Positions 36,957 through 49,909 of a stretch of DNA of 64,000 bases are shown here, one piece after another. Below the pieces are notes generated by a model. That model did not search any database, had not been told where the DNA came from, and saw only the letters and a program-made list of their open reading frames with translations. This DNA is from Dipteris shenzhenensis (lineage: Eukaryota; Polypodiophyta; Polypodiopsida; Gleicheniales). The position numbers were made by a program, and so were the translations under genes. The stretch is taken from NCBI GenBank assembly GCA_047967505.1, contig CM106539.1. One strand, 5' to 3'. Position 1 is the stretch's first letter. Each line of letters opens with the position of its first letter.

Positions 36957-38937
36957 CATCTTCGGGAGGCCTCGCAGGCCTATGAGACAATACAATCAAA
37001 GAGTAACTCATACATGCCACTGTGGGTTGAGGCAAAGGGCTTGCTAGGGCCATTACTGAGTGCTATACTAATAAGCTTAATAACTCAAAGCTCAAAACTA
37101 GTACTCAAAATACATAACTAGGTGGCATGGTGGCTTGGTGTGTGATGCGAAGAGATCGTATCTATATTTGCCGAGTCGTCCCTTGTTGTGTGGTGAGAGG
37201 CATGGCCTTTGTGATCTCTGTATTTGTTGAGCCTTATCAAGAGTGACACCTCGGCTCAAATGGTCTTTTGTGGTGAGGAGGTCTGAGATAGGTTGGACCT
37301 CCATCGTGCGTGCTCTAGTCATCTTGTGCATCATGTGTGGTCTATGCGTGTTTGCTTTGCCGCTCTGCATCGTTTCTTCCAACTAATCCAATGTTCTCTC
37401 ATGTTGGCTGTCTTCTCCTCCTCTACTACACCATGTCCTAGGGCTGACTCAATGCATAGAAATCCGTGACATATCACTGTGCTCGATCTATCTCTGTCCC
37501 TTGTGGCACTGTCACCTCCTATTGTTTGGTTTGTCTCAGTAGGGTCTCTTGGTGTCGCCACATCTCAATTAGGTAGAGACCAACGCAATACCTGTCATGA
37601 AAGTGGATTAGTTGAGAGAGAGGTCCAAAACCGAGCCCCTCCTGAAAGAGACACTGGTATCATTCATGGATCTCATAGTAGACTGGGCAAGTGCATAGGA
37701 AATGCTCCTTTGTCTCCACCCCCTCCAATGTGCATAACCTACAGATCCACTGCTCTCTAGATGTGCCTGCGGCTCTCCCTATCTCGATCCTCAGCTGATG
37801 GGACGAGACCCGCAGCTATCCTCAATGCATGTGAGACTTGTCTATCCTCAAGTACTGGGGTCTGATAATCACTCCATCCTCTAATACTCTCAAGCAGTAG
37901 AACTGGATCTTGGCCCTGGCCCCCCTTCTAGTTCGTGATGTATAGAGTTGGAGTAGATCCAATTGTATGATACAGTTGATCTCATCTCGTGGCAGCAGGG
38001 GGGATGGGGCATCCAAGCTGTACTAGAAGGCGAGGGGTGGGGGGGTCGGTCCATTTGAATACCCTGATTGGCAAACCATCTGGATATGTGTGCATACCGG
38101 GCCGTGCTAACCCTTCTCTCAGCTAGTCATTTGGATGACTCTAATGCCAACCTCGATAGTCTCCAACTAGGCAAAGACCAAACCCTATGAAGATATGCCA
38201 TTGCCTAGAAGGTGACATCAATTTGGAGTGGTATCATGACGAACTTAGCGTGTACAATCTAGTGAGGAGCTGCGGGCTTACTCCAAATCATCTTGGACCC
38301 CATAATCACGTGTAGCCTCTCCAATCTACACACGAATCAATCATCGAGAGATCAAACTCCCTCCCAAAAGGGGGCTGCATACATGCTTGTCGGCCTCACT
38401 ACTGTATCATACATCGATCCTTTATCGAGGGGTCCTAGAAGTGTGCCTGAAACCACTGTTGCTCTAGTTGCCCTAAAGCTCCCTGTCCTCATGTAAGCCG
38501 TGCCCTGGTTGCATGACTCGTGTGAAAATTGGTCCCGTGAAGACTAATTGCACGATCTCCACTGGCTTTCCTTGGTACACGAAGCTATGCTGATGAAGTA
38601 GTACTAATGAGGTGTTGAAAATCATAACCTTGGTCTTGCCAAGGTCGACTGTCAAGTCTCTCTCCCTACAAAAGACGTCTAGGGCCTTAAGATGTCTCTG
38701 TGGGCGTGTTGCTGAAGACGATAAGAGGACTATGTCATCTGTGTGTAGCAGTATCTATATAATCAAATCAGCAAGCAACGATCCCTCCCCCCTAGGCGAT
38801 CAATGAAAGCTGTGATCTCATCAATGTAGAGCCCAAAGATTGTCAGTGAGAGGGGGCATCCTTGCTTCACTTAGATCCTGCGCTCCATCCAATCTGATAG
38901 GTCTCCAGGGGCACATACTTCTTTGACTGAGTCATAT
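36957..38937 (-). mobile_element. LINE F2, 5'-truncated, decayed
   Basis: 3' end acatcttcgggaggcctcgc, aggcct, atgagac, preceded by (GA)n at 36942-36956. Remnants on the minus strand: LGKTKVMIFNTSLVLLHQ and SFVYQGKPVEIVQ (38473-38655), and 3' UTR similar to F1. The 5' limit is a tatatata/aaagata stretch at 38935-38955 before the GAAA tail of LINE H. Confidence 0.72.
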
Positions 38938-38976
38938 ATATATAAAGATATAAAGAGGGAGAAAGAAAGAAAGAAA

Positions 38977-39150
38977 GTTTATCAAAGTCTTCGGAAGACC
39001 GATGGGTCTATGAGACTGTGAAAAACCTGGTATAAAACAAGCTGTGGTAGTGGAGCTACTAAACGAGCATCCACATCAATGCAAAATGGAAAAAATGCAG
39101 AGTGGTCGTACTAAGTCCTAAGTGCTAAGTATAGCATAGTCATGTCGATG
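38977..39150 (-). mobile_element. LINE H, short 3'-UTR-only copy
   Basis: About 174 bp: gtttatcaaagtcttcggaa, the hairpin, gtctatgagac, then 3' UTR closely related to that of LINE D (ctactaaacgagcatccaca). It is flanked by (GAAA)n at 38962-38976 and by G/GA/GAAA at 39150-39185. It has no coding part. Confidence 0.85.
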
Positions 39151-39185
39151 GGGGGGAGAGAGAGAGAAAGAAAGAAAGAAAGAAA

Positions 39186-39900
39186 GTGTATTATTGTCCA
39201 CTAAAGGCCAAAATGGGCCCATGGGACATCAAGAACTCTGCGTACAAGATAGCACAAAATCAACGTGCCACAAAGAAGAGGCATCGTCGAATATCATCTA
39301 AGTGCTACGCAATACAATGCAAGTAAAAGTACATAATGTCAAATCCGAGCCTAAATACAAAGTAAGCTAGATGCAAGGAAACCGCCCCTGGGTGCAAAAT
39401 GGGGGGATGAGTACAATATGTCAATGCAAAGATACAAGTCCATGTATCACGGAGTCTGAGAACCAAAATAATACTGGAAATCCTGTCCATCGACTCTGCC
39501 TCCTGCTATGAGAGTACAAATCTGAGCAAAAGTGAGGTGAGCGGCTGGTAGGGCGAGATCTCCATGAGTAAGTCTCCTTCGAAAAGCTGCCATCATCCTG
39601 GATCGTCTGGAGATGAAGCGGCGAGTACGTCCCCTATGTAACAAGATCCTGCGGCGTCTACAAACCATCTCATATGTACATCCACAGGGTGGAGGCATGT
39701 GTCCTGTGTGAGCTCTGACCTCCTCGTGCTCCTCCTGATACCTGTCATCTGGTATAGCGTGTGTCTGAGCTCTATCGGGCTGGGCTCTATCACGCTCCGG
39801 TCTGTATTGATGGTCTCTGAGGTAGTGTCGTCGAAGCATAGTGGCCTCCCTGACATAAAGAGCTAGGCAATGCTGATCCTCATAATCCATCACTCGTGTG

Positions 39901-39903
<3 letters not shown>
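39186..39903 (-). mobile_element. LINE A3, 5'-truncated copy of the A subfamily
   Basis: Nearly identical to the 3' end of A1, with an ORF2 remnant at 39447-39893 ending YFGSQTP, like A2. It breaks off in atcactcgtg, where A1 continues with agagaggtcc and A3 enters tgtaggagagaga. Tail (GAAA)n at 39166-39185; 5' flank (GA)n at 39904-39955. Confidence 0.93.
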
Positions 39904-39955
<52 letters not shown>

Positions 39956-39957
<2 letters not shown>

Positions 39958-40195
39958 TATTAACGTGTGTAGGAGACCTCGCGGACCTATGAGACAAAGT
40001 GCAAAACCAAAATGTTACTCATACAAGCCACTAAGGGCTGAAGCAAAGGCCTCCTAAGGCGCTTCCCGAAAGCTAAAGTGCAAAGCTAGTGAACAAAATA
40101 GCAGAGTAGCAAAATAATAGAAGAGTATTAGGTGTTAGAGCTAATGCTCCTAGTACATGCTTAGGTTCCATATATCCAAGTAACCTGGTGGCTCA

Positions 40196-40199
<4 letters not shown>
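39956..40199 (-). mobile_element. LINE I, 3'-UTR-only copy
   Basis: Begins tgtattaacgtgtgtaggag, then acctcgcggacct and atgagac, followed by UTR with caagccactaagggctgaag similar to the F family. It has (GA)n on both sides (39904-39955 and 40200-40228). No coding. Confidence 0.8.
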
Positions 40200-40228
<29 letters not shown>

Positions 40229-40359
40229 TATGATATGATATGATTGTATTAATGTCCTCATGAGACCCTTCAGGATCTATGGGACAGTGATCACTATCAA
40301 CAAGTAGTGATTGTTTACATCCATTGAAAGAAAATAGCATAAATAAAAGCATAAATGTG

Positions 40360-41960
40360 CTATGTAGTGAGTACTTGTTTTGCTAGCCTTTGTGCTAGAC
40401 CAGGTACTTTGTTGCGATATTCTAAAATTTCCTTTATGTAGTTGCCTAGCTCTTTGGCTGGCCACTCCAGTAGGGATTTCAGGTTGCTTCTATTGCCCCT
40501 ATAACATTCTCTGATTTGCGCATATGCTCGACATGTTAGGAGTACATGCTGCTCATTTTCTACTTCTCCTGCGGGGCAGATTTTACATACTCTTTCCTCT
40601 CTTGGTACGCTGGGTCTTGCCCATCTTCCCCTCTCCACCTCGAGATCATTTGAGCTGGTTCTGATTTTGCAAATTAAATGTCTTTTAAATGTTGATATGT
40701 CTTCCCCGAGGTATTTCTGCATTCCATAGCTGTCCATCGGATTGATTTCCTACTTATAAAACTGCATTTTTGCCCCCGGTTCTTGCCATAGCTTCTGTAG
40801 CATTCTCTGCGTCACTAACTCCCTGATTTCCCATGCATATTCGGGGATAGCAGCAGCGGTTATACCCCATAATTCCATCCATTTCAGCCCCTCTTTGTGC
40901 CATCCAGCGATTCGTGTAGTTTCCATTTCTTTGTGTGGTATCCTATTGGCATCCATCTTCCAACTTTGTTGAGGTATGCCATGCATTGGCACAATGCCTT
41001 TCCTTCGAGAGGTATCATACCTGTCTCAGCCAACAAGATGGGGTACGGTGTTTGTGCCTTCACCCCTAACTCCCCTATGAGAAATTGTTTATGCAAAGTC
41101 TCTATTCGGTTCCAGTAGGCCCTAGAGAGCCCAGGTGCCCCAGTTGGACACCCGTAAAGGAGCACTGTTTGTACGAGCATGGTATACAAAAACTTTCTCA
41201 TTTCCCAGTTCCATAAGTGTGCCTCTCTGCACTTGTTTTGGAAGCTATATAAAGCTTTCAAACCTCCCAGGATTCTTCTTTCCACACATGCATTCCACTT
41301 GTAAGTGTCTGCAAATTCCAGCCCCAAATATTTGTATGTTGTGACACTGTCTAGAGGCTCTCCCTCAAAAGTGAAATCAACGTGTTTATTCCGAGTCCCA
41401 ATCACCATCACTTTTGTCTTGGATATATTGACTTGCATTCCTGAGTGTTTGTAGAATTTTCCCAGTGTATCCAAATGTGTTTGCATCTCTTCTTGCTTTT
41501 TGCAAAGAAGACTACATCATTTGCGTAAATAAGCAATAAGAGGGCATTGCCTGCAATCTGGGCACCTTTGCCGCTGTGTGTTCTCCTCCACTCTTCCAAT
41601 TCATCGATGAACAGACCAAAGAGAGTTGGTGAGAGGGGGCAGCCTTGCTTGACTCCTATGTCACTGCTTATGATGACTTTTCCTTTAGAGTATGAGCCAT
41701 CTACAAGTGGTTGCGCTAATTGAGCTAATGCTCTCTCATATAACATGTATGTGGCTTCTCTGATCTCATGAGGGACTTCGAGCTTTTCCAGTATTTCCCA
41801 TAGCTTGTTGCATGGAACTGTGTCGAATGCTTTCTTAAAGTCTACAAAGCAACAATAGACTACTTCTTTCTTATTCTTGACCCCCTCCGTTGCAGCCCGT
41901 ATGGCAACCAAGTGGTCTATTGTCGAATGTTTAGGACGAAACCCTGCCTGGGATGGTGCT
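40360..41960 (-). pseudogene. LINE J ORF2, reverse transcriptase and C-terminal part
   Basis: Minus-strand reading downstream of the gypsy site: PSQAGFRPKHSTIDHLVAIR, CCFVDFKKAFDTVPCNKLWE, GVKQGCPLSPTLFGLFIDEL, LLIYANDVVFFAKS (catalytic YADD changed to YAND, codon AAT at 41519-41521), then ISKTKVMVIG, TTYKYLGLEFAD and CKICPAGEVENEQHVLLTC (CCHC). A stop/frame change occurs near 41486 and more follow after 40884. Confidence 0.85.
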
Positions 41961-42419
41961 TGTTATGCTCTAGCCGAGATAGCATGACCTCGGATAGATC
42001 GGTGGGCATTTTCTCTTAGATGACCAACTTTTGTAATAATTAATGTGCGTAATTAAATGGTCAAGAGAAGTAACTGCCAAGGTCCTAGGTGAGGGCGTAA
42101 TGGCATTGACTAGATAGTTCTAATAGGGCTAGGGCCTAGGTGCATCTAATGTGTAAATTGCCAAGGGGCAATTGTTTTAAAAGGGAACTCCAAGAGAGGG
42201 GTGAAAAAAGGATGCATCTAAGTAAGGGCCTAAAATGTGACATGTGGCCAAGAACTATCTAGGGAGATTGGGGTCTCAAGGATAAGGATGAGAAAAAAAT
42301 CATAAAGAAAGATACGTAATAAGACGAATCCTATCTTGAGAGTTTGGCTGGGTGGATAAACGAGTTGCCAACGCCCGTGACTACATGAGTTTAGGAATTA
42401 ACTTGGGAAGGGTGTTACA
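41961..42419 (+). repeat. 5' LTR of the gypsy element
   Basis: 459 bp with TG...CA ends; no difference from the 3' LTR could be found by reading. Confidence 0.95.
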
Positions 42420-42433
42420 CTTGGTATCAGAGC
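42420..42433 (+). promoter_or_regulatory. primer-binding site (initiator-Met tRNA type)
   Basis: TGGTATCAGAGC starts 3 nt after the LTR. A 17-nt copy of the LTR/PBS junction (tgttacacttggtatca) recurs at 42639-42655. Confidence 0.85.
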
Positions 42434-43176
42434 GCAGCAAGGGGGAGATCGACGAGTAGGAGATGCAGAAAGAATTGTCGATCATACGGGTTGCAGTTAG
42501 AACCGGTATCGCGAATTGAGAAGGGGCAAAGTGATCGCGATTTCAAGCGATTGGGGGAACTGAGCGTGAGCGTGAAAAGTCAGTGCGCAGGAACACTATT
42601 AGACAGGATCTGCAGACGAAATCAAGGGGGAAAAATCTGTTACACTTGGTATCACGTAAGATGACGACGAGCTACGAACGGGGAGAGATGACGCATCGAA
42701 ATACCTTCGGTTCGCCGTGATGAAAATCTAATCTCAGCAATTTCAAACCTGCGAGGAACGAGATTGGAACGGACGTGGCACGATCTCTGGCGGAGAAACA
42801 ACGGGCCTGTGTGGCGAAAGGGAAGTAGCGCAGTATATTTGGTTATACTTCGTTGTTATGCTTCGCTGCTGACATTCGACGGCTACGAACGGCCCCAGTT
42901 TTTTCCCCACGTCGTTTGGATTCGTTGATCAGCGCTCACGTGGTGACGGCAGGCTGTTTATCATTTTAGATTGACAGATCAAGGATAACCAGGGGGCATC
43001 TCTTTCTCTTTAGGATATATATATTTCAAGTTCTTAGTTTGCGGGACTTTGTTCCTGTACAGGAAGGAATTTTGAAGTGCGGTACTTTTGGAGTTTTCGC
43101 ATTTATTATTATTTCACCCAAAAAAAAAAAAAAAAAAAAAAGGAAGAGAAAAATTTTTATTTCCCTTTTCAACATA

Positions 43177-46100
43177 ATGGAAGCAGAAGGGCAGAGTTCA
43201 AGGGTGAATCCTAGCGAGTCTAGAGCTCAATCTACACAACAGATGTCACATCAGGCAGCACCTACTTTGATTGGTAGGATTTCAATATTAGAGGATGCTT
43301 TACAACAGGTTATGAACCAGCAGCTTCAGGTGAATGCTGGTCAAAATGAGATTAGGGAGATGGTGCAAGCCTTGTCGGCTAGACCGTCTAGGATTGACAA
43401 GGGCAAAGCTCCAGCAGAGCCAGAGCCCAGTGTACATTCCTTAGAGCGCGCAAGGGTCAAAGTGCCTAATATCGCTAATTATAGACCGGAGAAGTACGCT
43501 GGTCGGATGACCGAGCGCAGCTCTGATGTGATCGAGGTTTGGTTGCACAAGTGGGAAGAAGCCTTCGCCATTTGTGAGATTAGATCCGATCTAAAGAAGA
43601 TCCGCGAGGCCACACACCTGTTTATTGAGGCAGCGGACAGATGGTGGATAAAGCAACAAAAGGATCAAGTTGCTCCAACCACCTGGGAAGGGTTTAAAGC
43701 TGAGTTCAAGAAACACTTTCTCCCACCTGATGAAGAATCCCGAGCTTGGGATGCTTATAGAAATCTTCGTCAGAGGAGCTTGTCAGTAGCAGAGTACACT
43801 GACAAATTTAGGGAATGTGTTATGAAAATAACAGACCCTCTCCCTATGTCGGTTCAGTTAAAAGACTATATCTATGGACTGAACGACAAGATAAAAATGG
43901 AAGTTCGGGCTAAATATGTGACTACATTAGATGAATCTATAGCAGTAGCCCTGAACTATGAGGATGCCAGAGGTAGGTCTGGTGGATTTGTGCAGGCAGG
44001 GACTCAGTATGAGCACCCGAGGAGAGGGGGATTTCAGAGGAAATGGGTTTCAAAGACAAGTGTCTCGCAGCCAAGTGGCCAAACCAAGCAGGTGAAGCCG
44101 GTTGAGGGACCAACAAAAACAAGTACCACCGTTGGGGTGAAAAGGAAAATAACTCCAATGGCAGCCCGGGCTTGGTCAAAGTCCTCATTGACCCCTGAAC
44201 AAAAAGAGAAAGCTAGGAAAGAAGGATTGTGCTTCGGCTGCCTTCAGCGACATCAGTGGAAGGATTGTCCACTGAATAAAGATCGTCGCACGGCTAATAT
44301 GATAATATCTGAATGCGACGTAGAAATGCAGGAGAGTCCCAGTGCGGAACATATGCAGATGCAACTGGCGGGACCTTCTCAGAGGTTAGTACCTTGTTTG
44401 TTATGTGTATCTGTTGCTAAGTTAGTGACGAGTGCACCTGATAACATCCTATCTAAGCCCGCAGCAACGGGGTATACAGCCTTCAATGATACGGAGTTAA
44501 TTAAAATGAAAGGGCAAGTGGCCAGTCATGATGTCATTGTGTTGTTTGACTCAGCGTCAACTCACAATGTGATTAACTCCAAGCTCGTGAAGAGGCTGAA
44601 ATTAAAGACAAGTCCATCTGACTATGCGTATACAGTCAGGATGGCAGATGGAAGTTCAACTGAAGTATGGGACCAAAGGGTTACCCAGTTGGAGCTTCGA
44701 ATTCAGGACTATGCTGAGAAGCTTGATTTTGAAATGACCAAGCTTGCTCATGCAGATATAGCCTTGGGAATGGCGTGGCATTCTAGGAAGAATCCAGCCA
44801 TTGATTGGAAAAAGCACGTATATCAATTCAAGATGAATGATGTGCTTTATGTCTTGCGAGGTGAAAAAGATATACCTCAGGGACCGTTGGTTTCCGTGAT
44901 GGAAATCAGAAAGGCTCAAGTAGAGTTTTTATACCTTTGCACAGCATCGGTAGAGTCGGTGGATGATTCTTCGACTAGCACTGATGTTACGCAAAGTGGT
45001 GAGATGGCCAAGCTGGCTAATCTTATAACAGAGGAGTTCTCTGAATGTTTTAGGGATGAACTACCTTATGGGTTACCTCCAGAACGGAAAGTTCAGCATA
45101 AGATTGAGCTGATCCCGGGGGCAGAACCTGTAAATAGACCTCCCTATAGAATGAGCTTTACTGAAGAAGCGGAGGTGCGTAGGCAACTGGAAGAATACCT
45201 CAAGTTGGGGCAGATTCAACCAAGTTTCTCACCTTTTGCTTCACCAGTGATATTAAAGAGGAAAAAGGATGATACGTTTCGCCTCTGTATAGATTACAGA
45301 GCATTGAATAATATCACTGTTAAGCACAGGTATCCGATGGCTCGGATTGATGATTTGCTAGATGCATTACATGGAGCCGTGATTTTCAGCAAGATAGATC
45401 TTAAGTGTGGCTACCATCAGATCCGGATTAGAGCCGAGGATGTGCATAAAACCGCTTTTAGAAGCAGGTTTGGTCATTATGAGTTTTTGGTAATGCCCTT
45501 CGGACTTACCAATGCTCCAGCGACCTTCGTCATGCTTATGAACGATTTACTACATCCGTATATTGGAAAGTTCGTAGTACATTTCATTGACAATATCTTG
45601 ATATTCAGTAAAAGTGTTACTGAGCATTGTGAACACTTAAGGATAGTGTTCAGTACTTTGAAAAAAGCCAGTCTTTACGTGAATAAAAAGAAAACTATAC
45701 TGTGTATGGTTAGGCTTGAGTATTTAGGGTTCATAATTACTCCACAGGGGGTAGAAATGGATCCGAAGAAAGTGGCTGCGATACTAACTTGGCCAATCCC
45801 TCAGAGTCTGACCGCTGCGATCATTCTTGGGATTTGTCCAGTTTTATAGAAGACATATCAAAGGATATTCCGAAATAGTATCGCCATTGACTGATCTGAC
45901 CTCAGATAAAGTACCTTTTATTTGGGGACAGAATCAACAAGAAAGTTTTAACACCATAAAACAAGCTGTGGTCTCAGGACCGGTGTTAAAAATAGTTGAT
46001 CCCCAGAAACCGTTGTTCCTAGAAACCGATGCAAGTGGCATTGCGGTAGGAGCAGTCCTCCTTCAAGAGGGAAGGCCAGTAGCCTTCGAAAGCAAGAAGC

Positions 46101-47878
46101 TTTCTCCCTCTCAAAGGAATTGGCCAACTCATGAATTGGAGTTGTATGCTGTTATCCATGCTTTGAAAACATGGAGGCATTATCTGTATGGTTCAGAGTT
46201 TTATGTGGATGTGGATCATGATACTCTGAAACATTTCTGTAAACAGCCTGACTTGAGGGGCCGCCAAGCTAGGTGGGCAGAGCTCATGCAGGAGTTTAAT
46301 TTAACGATTCGGTACCGAAGAGGAAAAGACAATAAGGTAGCTGATGCGTTGTCTCGCATTATGCACAACCTGAGTTTCACGGTATTAGAGAGTGCTCTAA
46401 TGACCGAGATTAGAGAAACTCAGAAGGTGGACGAGTTTGTCCAGAGCTTATGGCCTAAGGCTCATGTGTTAAAACCCGGGGAAAATGAAAAGGATGACCT
46501 GGCATCCAGAAAAGGCCAAACTTATGCAAGATATACCATAAAGGATGGTATGCTAGTTAGAAATGGCAAGGTTGTAGTACCTGGTCAGAATGATCTCAGG
46601 CAGAGAGTCATTCGACAGTGCCATGATAGCCCGTGTGCGGGACATCCAGGAGTCGAGAAGACATATGATCTCGTGAAGCGAGATTTCTTTTGGCCAAAGA
46701 TGAAAAAGCATATTCATGAATATGTGACACGGTGTTTCTCGTGTCAGGTAAGTAAGGCCGAGCGGGTGAAGCCACCCGGACTTTTACAGCCCCTGGAAAT
46801 ACCACTAAGTAAGTGGGAGAGCATTTCCATGGACTTCATTGTAGGGTTACCTGCAACGCAAGGAGGGTATAATTCTATCCTTGTGGTGGTTGATCGTCTA
46901 ACCAAGATGGCTCACTTCATTTCGACTAGAGAGTCTATTAGTGCCCCGCAAGTAGCGGATTTATTTATTAGACATATATTTCGTCTGCATGGATTGCCTA
47001 GATCCATAGTGTCAGACAGAGATGTCAGGTTTACCGGTCATTTTTGGACAGCGGTATTTGAGACACTAAGGACTGAGTTGGGAATGAGTAGTGGGAATCA
47101 TCCTGAGACGGATGGTCAGACGGAGAGAGTCAACCAGACTTTAGAGGATATGCTGAGAGCATATGTGTCATTGAGGCAACATACATGGGACAAGTGGTTG
47201 CCATTGTTGGAGTTTGCCTACAATGATAGGAAACATTCATCTACTGGGTTCAGTCCTTTTGAGCTGAACTATGGTTATAGGCCAGCCAATCCAACTATAG
47301 TTGGAGTACCTCAGAAAGTGCCTAGTGCCGCGAACTTTGTAGTTCAGATGCGGGAGATGCTAGCACTTGCGAGAGCTAATATCCGCCAGGCTATGGATAG
47401 AGCCAAGGTATATGCGGATGAAAGTCGGTCTATAAGAGTATTTGAAGAAGGAGAAAAAGTTTTTCTCAGAATTCCTTCGCAGTCGAAGTCGTTGACTTCA
47501 GGAGAGTGTGCTAAGTTATCACCTCGATACTGTGGGCCGTGGTTAATTCTAAAGAGAATAGGCAGTGTAGCCTATAAATTAGAATTGCCACAGGGGTGTA
47601 AGGTGCACCCGGTTTTTCATGTTTCGCGCTTAAAGAAATTTTTGCATACAGGTGACTCACTAATCGAAGGTGTGGTTTTGTTTCAGGAGATAGAGGATAT
47701 TGCAAGACGCAAACCAACAAGGATCCTGGACCGAGGAACAATGCAAATACGAAATCGGAAGATACCCACGGTGTTGGTTGCATGGCATGGTCAGCCTCTA
47801 TCGGAAGCTACCTGGGAATCCGTATACCAGTTGCGGAGAGCATTCCCAGATTTCATCATCGAGGACGCTGATGCTTGA
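43177..47878 (+). pseudogene. Ty3-gypsy Gag-Pol polyprotein, one frameshift and an altered RT active site
   Basis: From the ATG at 43177 (MEAEGQSSRV): capsid core (YRPEKYAGRM, AADRWWIKQQKDQVAPTTWE, FKAEFKKHFLPP); knuckle CFGCLQRHQWKDC (CX2CX3HX4C, one residue short of canonical); protease FDSASTHNVI (DSA in place of D-S/T-G); RT (FRLCIDYRALNNI, GYHQIRIRAEDVHKTAF, YEFLVMPFGLTNAP) with FIDNILIFS, where the second catalytic Asp is Asn (AAT at 45592-45594). A one-base frameshift near 45811-45817 breaks the tether region. The frame then continues from 45827: RNase H, integrase HHCC and DDE (MDFIVGLP, SDRDVRF, TDGQTERVNQ), and a chromodomain-like end (VLVAWHGQPLSEATWE). Otherwise it is fully open. 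Confidence 0.92.
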
Positions 47879-47890
47879 AGAGGGAAGGAA

Positions 47891-48349
47891 TGTTATGCTC
47901 TAGCCGAGATAGCATGACCTCGGATAGATCGGTGGGCATTTTCTCTTAGATGACCAACTTTTGTAATAATTAATGTGCGTAATTAAATGGTCAAGAGAAG
48001 TAACTGCCAAGGTCCTAGGTGAGGGCGTAATGGCATTGACTAGATAGTTCTAATAGGGCTAGGGCCTAGGTGCATCTAATGTGTAAATTGCCAAGGGGCA
48101 ATTGTTTTAAAAGGGAACTCCAAGAGAGGGGTGAAAAAAGGATGCATCTAAGTAAGGGCCTAAAATGTGACATGTGGCCAAGAACTATCTAGGGAGATTG
48201 GGGTCTCAAGGATAAGGATGAGAAAAAAATCATAAAGAAAGATACGTAATAAGACGAATCCTATCTTGAGAGTTTGGCTGGGTGGATAAACGAGTTGCCA
48301 ACGCCCGTGACTACATGAGTTTAGGAATTAACTTGGGAAGGGTGTTACA
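47891..48349 (+). repeat. 3' LTR of the gypsy element
   Basis: 459 bp, preceded directly by the polypurine tract and followed by gtgcc and LINE J coding sequence. Confidence 0.95.
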
Positions 48350-49909
48350 GTGCCCTGGCTCCTTGCTCTTCCGCCCATTTGCTGAGTTTTTGCTCAATTA
48401 TTGTGCCATATAACCTGGCCATTAGGCTACTCACCATGATGGTGGGGTAGTTTTTGGCCACCTTGCTGTCCCCGCTCTTATGGATTGGTACGATCGTGCT
48501 AAGCTGCCATTCCTTGGGAAAGCCTTCTTCTAAGGCTTGATTCATGAGTGTAGTCAGCATTTTCTTTGTCTTCTCACCCCCCCATTTCAGCATTTCAGCC
48601 ACTAGCCCTTGTGTGTTTGGAGCCTTCCCGTTTGTGAGCTTTTTCAGACCCTTTCCCACATCTTCCTCTGTTATGACAGCATTTACAGCTTTGATGGAAA
48701 AAGTTATTATTGACCCTCTCTTCTCCCTCTCTCTCATAGAGGCCTTTGACGAAATCTGTCATGTCTTCCCATGATGCTTTCCTCTCTTGGGGTATGCTGC
48801 CATGTAGCTTTTGGAAAAACTTTTCTGGGATATTGATTAAGCTCATCAAAGCTCTCAATTTGTTTGCTCTTGAGAAACTCTCTTTTTTTGTTTCTTACCA
48901 ACTTTTTTTAGGCTCTAGCTTTGTCCTCCTTCTCGGTTGTGTCTGCTGTTGTCCATGCTTTTTTTGCTACTCTGCATTCCTGATCATACCAGTGGTTGCA
49001 GGGCATGCCTTTGCTCTTCCCCTTGCTTTTTGTAAAGCATTCATGAGCTGTTTTCTGCAGTAAGTCTGTCATGTATTCAACCATTTCTTGGTATGTGGAA
49101 GGCGTTTGACAACGTGCTATTTCTTCTTCTAGTTTCTGTTCACATATGTGTGCCTTTTTATAATCCAATCTCAGCCTGGGTTGCGCAGGAATTTCCTGTG
49201 TTTTTACTATATGTTTTGTCCCTACGATGCCCAAAGATATTGCTCTGTGATTGGAATCAATAGACTCCTCTTAAATCTTGAAGTGCTCAAGTATGTGTCT
49301 TTCATGTGGGTTCATGATCACATAATCAACTACGCTCGACCCTTGAGGAGTTTTGCATGTGTATCGCTCCGTTTCTTTGAAGTACGGGGTGCCATTGCAA
49401 ATTTGTATTCCAAAGCATCCGCATAGGGCGAGGAGTTGCCTTCCCATTTGGGTGATTTCCCCATCATGTTTGGATGTCCTTTTCCAGCCTTTTCTTTCTG
49501 CGTTGTCCTCTTCCATTTCCTTCATCCAAATGGGATCTTTCCCTTCCATTGTAAACGATCCCTTGTAATGATCCTGTCCTTGCGTTAAAGTCTCCGGCGA
49601 GGATAATATGCTCTGTAGAGAATTGAGCTATGTCTTCTCCCAAGTGCATAATGTTTAGAGCTTTTTCTTGCCGCTGTTTTTGCTCCCTCATTCTAATATT
49701 GACCAACTCGTCAATGGTGTTAATGATGTATTCTTTTTTTGGCATCTGTTGTGCAAGTTTCTGCTCTGTCTCTACCTGCCCTTTTTGCCCAGATATTTCC
49801 TTTTATATTTTCAGTTCCATGCTCTATGCTCAGAACCTTTGCATATCCCTTATCTATCTTGCTGTCCATGGCTAGCATTTTCTGGGCCATCTCATTCATG
49901 TTGTTCTTC

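Larger units (their letters stand above)
41961..48349 (+). mobile_element. young Ty3-gypsy element (chromodomain type) nested in LINE J
   Basis: Two 459-bp LTRs, identical by eye (41961-42419 and 47891-48349), with TGTTATG...GTTACA ends. The PBS TGGTATCAGAGC begins at 42422 and a polypurine tract (gaagagggaaggaa) ends at 47890. The flanking 5-mers are gtgct and gtgcc, a duplication with one mismatch. Removing the element and one copy restores the LINE J frame (GARA joined to PSQAGFRP). The element is 6,389 bp. It is sense to the host gene, unlike the LINEs. Confidence 0.95.
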
